From RBG-16-66-20 sp036262835 (GTDB taxonomy: Bacteria; Pseudomonadota; Gammaproteobacteria; Burkholderiales; SG8-39), in assembly GCA_036262835.1 (NCBI GenBank), contig DATAID010000084.1:1-64000 (forward strand): a stretch of DNA of 64,000 nt, read 5' to 3'. Positions 1 through 7,462 of the stretch are shown here, one piece after another. How positions within the stretch are numbered: the first letter of the stretch is position 1; each line of letters starts with the position of its first letter. The notes beneath the pieces were generated by a model. That model did not search any database, was not told where the DNA came from, and saw nothing but the letters and a program-made list of their open reading frames with translations. The position numbers and the translations under genes are program-made.

Positions 1-1
1 G

Positions 2-976
2 CCAATCGCAAAGGACGGCGAACATTGCGACGTCGTCTCCCGCGCGGATTTTCCTCACGACTTTCGTCGGCCGGCGCAAGGAAAAGCGTTGATCCTCGCC
101 ACCGCGGAGTACGGGGTGCTCATGCCTCGCGACGTACCCTCAGGTGTCGACCCGGTTGCAATCGCGGCTGACGCGGCTGTGGCCGTCGTCACGCCCGCAT
201 ACTGGAACGTCGATGCTTTTATTGCGGCGGGATTCCCTTTAGGGCGGATCTATGTCGTGCCGCTAGGGGTCGATACGACGGTCTTTCGCCCTCGCGATGA
301 CACCCGCGAGCAGATGCGCGCCCGCCTCGGCCTGAAGGGAACTGTGTTTATGAATGTGGGCGCGATGCTGGAGAATAAGGGCATCGACTTGCTGCTTTCG
401 GCTTTCGCGAAGCTTGCGGCCGAGCGCAGCGATGTGCAGCTTCTTTTGAAGGGTACGGACAATCTGTATCGCGCGAAGGACGTCGTGGAGAAATACCTGA
501 ACCTGCTGCCCCCGAACGCCGGAGAGCTGCTCGCATCGCGCCTGATCTATCTCGGGGAGACGCTGAGCAACGAGCAGATGTCGGTCTTGTATCGCGCGGC
601 CGACTGCTATGTGGCCCCTTACAGGGCGGAAGGGTTTGGAATGCCGGTGCTCGAGGCGGCAGCCTGTGGCCTGCCGGTGATCGCCACACGGGGCGGTCCG
701 ACAGAGGATTTCCTTAACGAGGATTGCTCAAGGAAGATCCGCAGTGAACTGAGGGTATATGCCCCGGTTAATGTAGAAGGCGTGGTCGTGAAGGGCTTGG
801 AGCCGGAGCTCGAGCATCTGGTCGAGCTGATGCGTGGTGTAGCTGATGACGAGGATTGGCGAATGCGTGCCGGAGCGGCTGCCGTAAAGCATGTGCAGTC
901 GCACTTCACGTGGGAGCGTGTGACGGACCAGCTGGTCGAGGCGTTTTACCGGATGCACGAGGGGAAGGGGGCTTAA
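2..976 (+). CDS. Glycosyltransferase family 1 (GT4-like), 5' partial
   Basis: The reading frame is open to the left edge, so the true start lies outside the window; the TTG at 89 is internal. The visible part is the C-terminal Rossmann half of a GT-B retaining glycosyltransferase: an MNVGAMLENKGIDLLLSAF segment typical of the nucleotide-sugar domain, then YLGETLSNEQMSVLYRAADCYVAPYRAEGFGMPVLEAAACGLPVI, which carries the EGFGMPVLEA signature with the E-x7-E pair that contacts the donor sugar. Donor and acceptor cannot be told. Its stop lies about 25 bases before the LexA-controlled promoter of the next gene, so it is a separate transcription unit. The family call is firm; the exact role is unknown. 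Confidence 0.85.
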   Translation, partial: PIAKDGEHCDVVSRADFPHDFRRPAQGKALILATAEYGVLMPRDVPSGVDPVAIAADAAVAVVTPAYWNVDAFIAAGFPLGRIYVVPLGVDTTVFRPRDDTREQMRARLGLKGTVFMNVGAMLENKGIDLLLSAFAKLAAERSDVQLLLKGTDNLYRAKDVVEKYLNLLPPNAGELLASRLIYLGETLSNEQMSVLYRAADCYVAPYRAEGFGMPVLEAAACGLPVIATRGGPTEDFLNEDCSRKIRSELRVYAPVNVEGVVVKGLEPELEHLVELMRGVADDEDWRMRAGAAAVKHVQSHFTWERVTDQLVEAFYRMHEGKGA

Positions 977-983
977 AGAAGGC

Positions 984-1012
984 TTGCCAAGCGTTCGGAT
1001 ACTGTATATAAA
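984..1012 (+). promoter_or_regulatory. imuA promoter (-35 TTGCCA, 17 bp, -10 TATAAA)
   Basis: A -35 match TTGCCA lies at 984-989 and a -10 match TATAAA at 1007-1012 with a 17-bp spacer. The -10 lies inside the LexA box, the usual layout for SOS repression. Transcription would start near 1019, only about 3 bases before the GTG start of imuA, so the message is predicted to be almost leaderless. Confidence 0.6.
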
Positions 1013-1019
1013 AACAGTA
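1000..1019. promoter_or_regulatory. LexA (SOS) box of the imuA-imuB-dnaE2 cassette
   Basis: The sequence TACTGTATATAAAAACAGTA fits the beta/gammaproteobacterial consensus CTGT-N8-ACAG exactly. The symmetry extends to TACTGT/ACAGTA with an AT-rich core. It overlaps the predicted -10 of imuA. A lexA gene is present about 10 kb downstream in the same window, so the repressor itself is available. Confidence 0.93.
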
Positions 1020-1021
1020 TC

Positions 1022-1732
1022 GTGCATCCCTTGGCAGACCTCATCCAGCGGCACTCCGTCTGGCGCGGCGGCGCTCCTTCTGCGCCGGGCGCGGCCGCGG
1101 TGCCGACGGGCTTCGCGCCCCTCGATGCCGAGCTGCCGGGCGGCGGCTGGCCGGCGGGGGGGCTGGTCGAAGTCCTTAGCCGCCATGAGGGCATAGGCGA
1201 GCTGCAGATCGTCCTGCCCGCGCTCGCTGCGCTTACAGCGGCGGGGCACAGGGTGGCCTGGCTGGCGCCTCCGCATTTGCCTTATGCGCCCGCCCTGCGG
1301 GCCGCAGGCGTGCGGCTCGGCAATCTGACGGTGGTGCGTGCCCCGGGGCGGCGCGATGCGCTGTGGGCGGCGGAGCAGGCGCTGCGCGCGCGGGTCTTCC
1401 ATGCGCTGCTTGCCTGGCTGCCGGGCGCGAGCTACCCCGAATTACGCCGGCTCTCTGTCGCGGCGCAGAGCGGGCCCGGCTTCGCGCTGGCATTCCGGCC
1501 GGCGCAAGCGGCTTGCGAAGCGTCGCCCGCGGTACTGCGCCTCGAGCTCGAGCCCGGCTTCGAGACCGGGCGGGTCGCGGTGCGCATTCTCAAGCGGCGC
1601 GGCGCGCCGGTTTCGACGCCGCTGCGCATTCCCATCCAAAGGCCTTTCGGCCGATCCGCGCATGCTCTGGATCGCGCTCCACTTCCCACGGTTGAAGGAT
1701 CAGGCGCTCGCGCGCGGGCATGCGCCGCCTGA
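1022..1732 (+). CDS. imuA: ImuA, RecA-like accessory protein of SOS mutagenesis
   Basis: ImuA is the first member of the imuA-imuB-dnaE2 mutasome, which carries out error-prone translesion synthesis after DNA damage. The 236-residue product has the family opening HPLADLIQRHSVWRGG and the PTGFAPLDAELPGGGWPAGGLVEV stretch that corresponds to the RecA/SulA-type core. No intact Walker A is seen, as is usual in this family. The start is GTG at 1022, directly after the LexA box, with no visible Shine-Dalgarno. The 3' end overlaps imuB by 71 bases. ImuA is thought to bridge RecA, ImuB and the polymerase. Confidence comes from both sequence and cassette context. Confidence 0.9.
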   Translation: MHPLADLIQRHSVWRGGAPSAPGAAAVPTGFAPLDAELPGGGWPAGGLVEVLSRHEGIGELQIVLPALAALTAAGHRVAWLAPPHLPYAPALRAAGVRLGNLTVVRAPGRRDALWAAEQALRARVFHALLAWLPGASYPELRRLSVAAQSGPGFALAFRPAQAACEASPAVLRLELEPGFETGRVAVRILKRRGAPVSTPLRIPIQRPFGRSAHALDRAPLPTVEGSGARARACAA

Positions 1733-2906
1733 TCCCGGCCGGGAGGCGCTCGAGGCGGTCGCCGCCTGGGCTTGCCGCTTCACGCCGCGCGTGTCGCTCG
1801 AGCCGCCGCAGGGGATCGCCCTGGAAGTCGAGGGCAGCCTGCGGTTTTTTTCCGGCGCCGATTCCCTAAGGAAAAGAATCGCCGAGGGCCTCGAGACGCT
1901 CGGCTTCACGGCCGGGATCGCTTCAGGGCCGACCGCGCAGGCTGCGCTGTGGCGCGCCTCAGGCGGCGGAGGCGCGCTCGAGGATTTGCCGGTCTCGGTC
2001 ACCGGCCTGGACGAGGAGGCGCTCGCGCTGCTCGCCGGCCTCGGCCTGCGCACGCTCGGCGATGTGCTGCGGCTGCCGCGCGAAGGCGTGGCGCGCCGCT
2101 GGGGGAAAGATCTCGTCGATGCGCTCGATCGGGCGCTCGGCCGGGCGCCCGAGCCGCGCGAGTTCTTCGCGCCGCCCGCGCGCTTCGCGCAGAAGCTCGA
2201 GCTCCCCGCGCAGGTGAGCGAGGCGCCAAGCGCGCTTTTCGCGCTGCGTCGGCTGCTCGCGCAGCTCGAGGGCTTTCTCGCGGCGCGCCAGGCGGGCGTG
2301 CGCGCTTTCCGCGTCCTGCTCGTCCATCCGGATTGCGCGCCCACGGAGGTGAGCGTGGAGCTCGCCTCGGCTGCGCGCGGCGAAGCGCACTTCACCCGGC
2401 TCCTCTTCGAGCGCTTCCAGCGTCTCGAGCTGCCGCAGCCGATCGAAGCGGTCCTCCTCGCGGCGGAGAGCCTCGAGCCGCTCGCGGAAAAGACGGCCGG
2501 CCTCTTCGGCGGTCCCGGCGAAGGCGGGGAGGAGTGGCTGCGGCTCGTCGAGCGGCTGCAGGCGCGCCTCGGCGGCGAGGCGGTTCACGGCCTGGGCCTT
2601 CACGAGGACCACCGGCCGGAATGCGCTTTTTGCAGGGTGGATTTCCGGGCCAAGGGTTCCAGGGGCGCGGACACCCGGGAGCAGGGCGGATCGCCCGGCC
2701 CGCGGCCCTTGTGGCTGCTCGAGGCGCCGCGGCCGCTCTGCGAAGGCGAGTTCGCGCTGCTCGCGGGCCCGGAGCGGATCGAATCAGGCTGGTGGGACGG
2801 GAAGGAGGCGCGGCGCGATTACTTCATCGCCCGGACCGGCGAGTCGCTCGCCTGGATCTACCGGGAACGACAAGGTGGATGGTTCGTTCATGGTTTCTTT
2901 GCCTGA
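1662..2906 (+). CDS. imuB: ImuB, catalytically inactive Y-family polymerase adaptor
   Basis: ImuB belongs to the DinB/UmuC (Y) family but serves as a hub between DnaE2, ImuA and the beta clamp rather than as a polymerase. The ATG at 1662 gives the family start MLWIALHFPRL and 414 residues. Where active Y polymerases carry acidic residues (first motif, and S-x-D-E in the second), this protein reads IALHFP and GSLRFF, so the metal-binding acids are missing as expected. Helix-hairpin-helix-like LAGLGLRTLGDVLRLPREGV follows near residues 130-150. The C-terminus GGWFVHGFFA is typical. A longer open frame upstream to 1338 overlaps imuA and lacks family similarity. The 3' end overlaps dnaE2. Confidence 0.92.
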   Translation: MLWIALHFPRLKDQALARGHAPPDPGREALEAVAAWACRFTPRVSLEPPQGIALEVEGSLRFFSGADSLRKRIAEGLETLGFTAGIASGPTAQAALWRASGGGGALEDLPVSVTGLDEEALALLAGLGLRTLGDVLRLPREGVARRWGKDLVDALDRALGRAPEPREFFAPPARFAQKLELPAQVSEAPSALFALRRLLAQLEGFLAARQAGVRAFRVLLVHPDCAPTEVSVELASAARGEAHFTRLLFERFQRLELPQPIEAVLLAAESLEPLAEKTAGLFGGPGEGGEEWLRLVERLQARLGGEAVHGLGLHEDHRPECAFCRVDFRAKGSRGADTREQGGSPGPRPLWLLEAPRPLCEGEFALLAGPERIESGWWDGKEARRDYFIARTGESLAWIYRERQGGWFVHGFFA

Positions 2907-5900
2907 ATCTCTTCCTCCCTACGCCGAGCTTCACTGCCTTTCGAACTTCAGCTTCCTGCGGGGCGCCTCGCATCCGGAGGAGCTCGTCGCGCAGGCCGCG
3001 AGCCTCGGCTATTCGGCGCTTGCGATCACCGACGAGTGCTCGCTCGCGGGCATCGTGCGCGCCCACGTCGCAGCGAAGGAAGCGGAGCTGCCGCTCATCG
3101 TCGGCAGCGAATTCCGGCTCGAGGACGGGCTCAGGCTCGTCCTCCTCGCGCCCCATCGCAGGGCCTACGGCGCGCTCGCCTCGCTCATCACCGACGCGCG
3201 GCGCAGGAAAGGCAAGGGCGCCTATGCGCTTTTTCGCAGCGACCTGGATGCCCGCGCGGAGGAGGGCCTGCTCGCGCTCTGGGTGCCGGGCGAGGCGCCT
3301 TCCCTCGAGGACGCGTTCTGGCTCCAGGAGCGCTTCGCCGGCCGGGGCTGGATCGCCGCGGAGCTGCATTGCGGCTCCGGCGACGCGGAAAAGCTGAGGA
3401 CCCTGGGCGCGCTTTCAAAAAGCTCCGGCCTGCCGCTCGTGGCCGCGGGCGAAGTGCACATGCACCTGCGCTCGCGCCGCCGGCTCCAGGACGCGCTCAC
3501 CGCGATCCGCCTCGGCCGCCCGGTGCGCGAGTGCGGCCGGGCGCTGCATCCTAACGGCGAGCGCCACCTGCGCCTGCGCGCTCGCCTGGCGCAGGTCTAT
3601 CCCCCGCCATTGCTTCGGGAAACCCTCGACATCGCCGGCCGCTGCGGCAGCTATCTGGGCGAGCTGCGCTATGAATATCCCGAGGAGCTCGTGCCCCCGG
3701 GCGAGACGCCGGCCTCGCACCTGCGCAAGCTGACCGAAGAGGGCCTCGCGCGGCGCTTTCCCGCGGGCACGCCGCCGGGCGTGCGCGAGCTGATCGAAAA
3801 GGAGCTCGCGCTCATCGCCGAGCTGCGCTACGAGCCGTTCTTTCTCACCGTCTACGACGTCGTGAGCTTCGCGCGCGGCAAGCAGATCCTCTGCCAGGGG
3901 CGCGGCTCGGCGGCGAACTCGGCCGTGTGCTACTGCCTCGGCATCACCGAGGTGGACCCGGCGCGCATGAGCACGCTCTTCGAGCGCTTCGTGTCGAAGG
4001 AACGGAACGAGCCGCCCGACATCGACGTCGACTTCGAGCATCAGCGGCGTGAGGAAGTGATCCAGTACGTCTACGGCAAGTACGGCCGCGCGCGCGCCGC
4101 GCTCGCGGCGACCGTCATCTGCTACCGGCCGAGAAGCGCGTTGCGGGACCTGGGAAAGGCTTTGGGCCTGGAAAACATGGAAAAGCTTTCGGGGTTGCTC
4201 GCGTGGTGGGATCACCGGGAAGTCCTCAAGCAGCGCTTGATGGAAGCAGGCTTTGATCCTGAAGATCGCCGGGTGCAGCAGCTGCTCCAGCTCGCGCAGG
4301 AGCTGATCGGCTTTCCGCGCCACCTGTCGCAGCACGTCGGCGGCTTCGTCATCTCGCGCGGGCCGCTCGCCGAGCTCGTGCCGATCGAGAACGCCGCGAT
4401 GCCCGAGCGCACCGTGATCCAGTGGGACAAGGACGACCTCGAGGCGCTCGGGCTGCTCAAGGTCGACGTGCTTGCGTTGGGGATGCTTTCGGCAATCCGC
4501 AGGGCTCTTGATTTTCTCGATATGAAACTTCAGGACATTCCTCCGGAAGATCCCGCGGTCTACAAAATGATCCAGCAGGCCGACACGGTCGGCGTGTTCC
4601 AGATCGAGTCGCGCGCGCAGATGTCGATGCTGCCGCGCCTGAAGCCGGCCTGCTTCTACGATCTCGTGATCGAGGTGGCGATCGTGCGGCCCGGGCCGAT
4701 CCAGGGCGGCATGGTGCACCCCTACCTGCGGCGCCGGCGCGGGCAGGAGCCGGTCCGCTATCCCAGCCCGCAGGTGAAGAAGGTGCTCGAACGCACGCTC
4801 GGCGTGCCGATCTTCCAGGAGCAGGTGATGCAGCTCGCGATGGTGGCGGCGGGCTTCACGCCCGGCGAGGCCGATCAGCTGCGCCGCGCGATGGCGGCGT
4901 GGAAGCGAAAGGGCGGCCTCGAGCCGTTCGAGAAAAAGCTCAAGCAGGGCATGGCGCGCAACGGCTACTCGCCGGAGTTCGCCGAGTCGCTGTACCGACA
5001 GATCCTCGGCTTCGGCGACTACGGCTTTCCCGAATCGCATTCGGCGAGCTTCGCGCTGCTCGTCTATGCCTCGTCCTGGATCAAGCATCACCATCCGGCG
5101 GCTTTCCTCGCCGCGCTCCTCAACAGCCAGCCGATGGGCTTCTACGCGCCCGCGCAGCTCCTCCAGGACGCGCGCCGCCACGGCGTGGAGGTGCGCTGCG
5201 CGGATGTCCTGCTCAGCCAATGGGAGTGCACGCTCGAAGGCGGCGCCGTACGCCTGGGCTTGCGACAGGTGAGCGGGCTTCCCGAAGCGGCGGCAACGCG
5301 CATCGTGGCAGCCCGGCCTTGCGCTTCCGTCGTCGAGCTTGCGCAGCGCGCGCGCCTCAACCGCAAGGAGCTGAAATGCCTTGCCGCGGCGGGGGCCTTG
5401 CAGGGGCTGGCCGGTCATCGCAGGAATGCCCGCTGGGCCGCCTCTGGGGTGGAAAAGCCCTCGAAGTTCTTGCCCCGGAACACCGGTGAGCAGGTTTCTT
5501 TCGATCCTCCCCCGGAGGGCGAGGAGATCGCCGCCGACTACGCGAGCCTCGGCCTGACCCTGGGACGGCATCCTCTGGCCTTGATTCGGCCTTTTCTTTC
5601 GATAGAAAAAATCGTGAAAGCGGAACAGCTGCAACAGCTGCCCCATGGGCGGCGCATTCGGGCAGCAGGATTGGTGACCTGCCGGCAGCGGCCCGACACC
5701 GCGACCGGAGTGGTGTTCGTGACGCTGGAAGACGAGAGCGGCTGCGTCAACGTGGTGGTCTGGCGCGACCTGGTCGAGCGGCAGAGAAAGGCGCTGCTCG
5801 GCGCGCGCCTGCTCGGCGTGGAGGGCGTGATCGAGCGCGACGGCGCCGTGGTGCACCTGGTCGCGCGGCGGCTCGAGGATCGCAGCGCGCTGCTCGAGCG

Positions 5901-5943
5901 CTGCTTCGGCGGCCTGCACGTCGCTTCCCGGGACTTTCACTGA
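2875..5943 (+). CDS. dnaE2: Error-prone DNA polymerase DnaE2 (ImuC)
   Basis: DnaE2 is the C-family polymerase alpha paralogue that performs the error-prone extension in the ImuABC mutasome. An N-terminal PHP domain opens with ELHCLSNFSFLRGAS. The catalytic palm contains PPDIDVDFEHQRREE, which supplies the Asp-x-Asp pair, and a C-terminal OB-type region includes GVVFVTLEDESGCVNVVVW. Length is 1,022 residues, normal for DnaE2 and shorter than replicative DnaE. The GTG at 2875 has GGGA 8 bases upstream; the ATG at 2890 is an alternative. The gene overlaps imuB by 32 bases, so the cassette is one LexA-controlled operon. Confidence 0.95.
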   Translation: MDGSFMVSLPESLPPYAELHCLSNFSFLRGASHPEELVAQAASLGYSALAITDECSLAGIVRAHVAAKEAELPLIVGSEFRLEDGLRLVLLAPHRRAYGALASLITDARRRKGKGAYALFRSDLDARAEEGLLALWVPGEAPSLEDAFWLQERFAGRGWIAAELHCGSGDAEKLRTLGALSKSSGLPLVAAGEVHMHLRSRRRLQDALTAIRLGRPVRECGRALHPNGERHLRLRARLAQVYPPPLLRETLDIAGRCGSYLGELRYEYPEELVPPGETPASHLRKLTEEGLARRFPAGTPPGVRELIEKELALIAELRYEPFFLTVYDVVSFARGKQILCQGRGSAANSAVCYCLGITEVDPARMSTLFERFVSKERNEPPDIDVDFEHQRREEVIQYVYGKYGRARAALAATVICYRPRSALRDLGKALGLENMEKLSGLLAWWDHREVLKQRLMEAGFDPEDRRVQQLLQLAQELIGFPRHLSQHVGGFVISRGPLAELVPIENAAMPERTVIQWDKDDLEALGLLKVDVLALGMLSAIRRALDFLDMKLQDIPPEDPAVYKMIQQADTVGVFQIESRAQMSMLPRLKPACFYDLVIEVAIVRPGPIQGGMVHPYLRRRRGQEPVRYPSPQVKKVLERTLGVPIFQEQVMQLAMVAAGFTPGEADQLRRAMAAWKRKGGLEPFEKKLKQGMARNGYSPEFAESLYRQILGFGDYGFPESHSASFALLVYASSWIKHHHPAAFLAALLNSQPMGFYAPAQLLQDARRHGVEVRCADVLLSQWECTLEGGAVRLGLRQVSGLPEAAATRIVAARPCASVVELAQRARLNRKELKCLAAAGALQGLAGHRRNARWAASGVEKPSKFLPRNTGEQVSFDPPPEGEEIAADYASLGLTLGRHPLALIRPFLSIEKIVKAEQLQQLPHGRRIRAAGLVTCRQRPDTATGVVFVTLEDESGCVNVVVWRDLVERQRKALLGARLLGVEGVIERDGAVVHLVARRLEDRSALLERCFGGLHVASRDFH

Positions 5944-5983
5944 CTTTCACACCGGCCTGAAAGCGCCTGTCAGGTCAGCACCT

Positions 5984-5989
5984 TATAAT
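5984..5989 (+). promoter_or_regulatory. Perfect -10 hexamer before the Hpt gene
   Basis: TATAAT lies 6 bases before the ATG at 5996. No good -35 is visible at 16-18 bp and no Shine-Dalgarno lies between the box and the ATG. If used, transcription would begin at or next to the start codon, giving a leaderless message. It separates the signalling genes from the SOS operon. Confidence 0.5.
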
Positions 5990-5995
5990 CCTCCG

Positions 5996-6301
5996 ATGAA
6001 CGATCAAGCCCACACCGTCACGGTCGCCAAGGATCTGGAGGACCTGATCCCGACCTTCATGAAAAACCGCACCAAGGAGCTCGAAACGCTGCGCGCCGCG
6101 CTCTCGGGCGGCGACATGGAGCAGCTGCGCCAGCTCGGCCACCGCATGAAGGGCGTGGGCAATTCCTACGGCTTCGAAAAAGTGTCGACGCTCGGCAAGC
6201 AGATCGAGGACGGCGCGAAGAGCAGCGACCGCGCGGGCCTGGAGGCGGCGATCGCCCAGTACGCCGACTACCTCGCACGCGTCAAGATCGTCTACGAGTA
6301 G
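5996..6301 (+). CDS. Stand-alone histidine phosphotransfer (Hpt) protein
   Basis: This 101-residue, all-helical protein carries the Hpt signature around His49 (GHRMKGVGNSYGF), where the His accepts and passes phosphoryl groups between receiver domains. There is no kinase or receiver part and no signal peptide, so it is a cytosolic shuttle. It is followed after 6 bases by a receiver-cyclase and then a receiver-Ser/Thr kinase, which suggests it delivers phosphate to one or both. The partner kinase may be the membrane histidine kinase encoded on the opposite strand at 9141-10898; that link is inferred from position only. Confidence 0.85.
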   Translation: MNDQAHTVTVAKDLEDLIPTFMKNRTKELETLRAALSGGDMEQLRQLGHRMKGVGNSYGFEKVSTLGKQIEDGAKSSDRAGLEAAIAQYADYLARVKIVYE

Positions 6302-6307
6302 GCGAGC

Positions 6308-7435
6308 GTGACCGATCCCAAGGCGGGCCGGGCTGCGCAGGGCAGCTTCCGCGTGCTCGTGGTCGACGACGACCCGGACATGGCGGGCTTCCTTGTCCGC
6401 CTGCTCGCGCAGCAAGGCCTGGACGCGGACGTCGAAAGCGACGGACAGCAGGCGCTGAAACGAATCGCCGCGTCGCCGCCCGATCTGGTGCTGCTCGACG
6501 TGATGATGCCCAGCGTGAGCGGCTTCGATGTCTGCCGCAAGTTGAAGAGCAATGAAGCCACCGCGCTGGTGCCGGTGGTTTTGGTCACGGCGCTCGAGGA
6601 CCAGGATAGCCGCGTGCGAGGAATCGAGGCGGGGGCCGACGACTTTCTCTCCAAGCCGGTGCGGCGCGAGGAGCTGATCGCGCGCGTGAATACGCTGCGC
6701 CGGCTGCACGAGACGCGGAAGGAATTGGAGCGCAGGCGCCTCGCCGCCGAGGTGCAGGAAAAGGAGACGATCCGCAAGGCTTTCTCCCGCTACCTCTCGC
6801 CGCGGCTCGCCGAGCGGGTGCTGCAGGACAAGGACCGTTCGGACGTTTTCCGCAACCTTTCCAACCGGGCCGCGGTCGTGGCCCTCTTTGCCGACCTGCG
6901 CGGCTTCACGCGCCTCTCGGAAACGGTGCCTGTCTCGAGCATCGTGCCGATGCTGAACGAATTCTTCACCGTGCTCACCGCTGCGGTGCACGAGCACGAA
7001 GGCACGGTCTTCAGCATGGCGGGCGACAGCCTGCTCGTCGGCTTCAACGTGCCGGTGCCGCAGGCCGATGCGACGGAGCGCGCGGTCGCAACCGCGCGCG
7101 CCATGCTGCAGCGCTTCGCGCCGGTGGCCGCACGCTGGCGGAAGGAATACGGCCTGCACGTCGGCATCGGCGTCGGCATCGAGGCGGGCGAGGTCGTGGT
7201 GGGCAACGTCGGCGCGCCGAGCTTCATGAGCTACACCATCATCGGCGACACGGTGAACGTCGCCGCCCGCCTCATGCAGACGGCGCTCGCCGACGAGATC
7301 CTGATCGGGCCGCGGGCGGCGCTCTCGCTCGGCCCGTTCCTCGGCCGCGCCACCGCGCTCGACCGCCGCAAGGTCGCGCTGAAGGGCAAGGCGGCGCCCG
7401 TCGAGGTGGTATCGTTGAAGGTCGCGGCGGCCTGA
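6308..7435 (+). CDS. Response regulator with class III adenylate/guanylate cyclase output
   Basis: Residues about 14-128 form a receiver with the acidic cluster Asp20-22, phospho-acceptor Asp64 (LVLLDVMMP) and Lys116 (LSKPV). A helical linker leads to a class III cyclase domain at about 185-370. The metal-binding Asp196 (FADLRGFT) and Asp240 (AGDSLLVGF) and the transition-state Asn317 and Arg321 (IIGDTVNVAARL) are present, so cyclase activity is plausible. The purine-selecting Lys is Ser236 and its partner position is Thr310, so the nucleotide used cannot be read off. The start is GTG at 6308, 6 bases after the Hpt gene. Output is probably a cyclic nucleotide controlled by phosphorylation. 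Confidence 0.88.
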   Translation: MTDPKAGRAAQGSFRVLVVDDDPDMAGFLVRLLAQQGLDADVESDGQQALKRIAASPPDLVLLDVMMPSVSGFDVCRKLKSNEATALVPVVLVTALEDQDSRVRGIEAGADDFLSKPVRREELIARVNTLRRLHETRKELERRRLAAEVQEKETIRKAFSRYLSPRLAERVLQDKDRSDVFRNLSNRAAVVALFADLRGFTRLSETVPVSSIVPMLNEFFTVLTAAVHEHEGTVFSMAGDSLLVGFNVPVPQADATERAVATARAMLQRFAPVAARWRKEYGLHVGIGVGIEAGEVVVGNVGAPSFMSYTIIGDTVNVAARLMQTALADEILIGPRAALSLGPFLGRATALDRRKVALKGKAAPVEVVSLKVAAA

Positions 7436-7462
7436 TCGGGCCGCGCCCGGGGCGGGGAAGCA

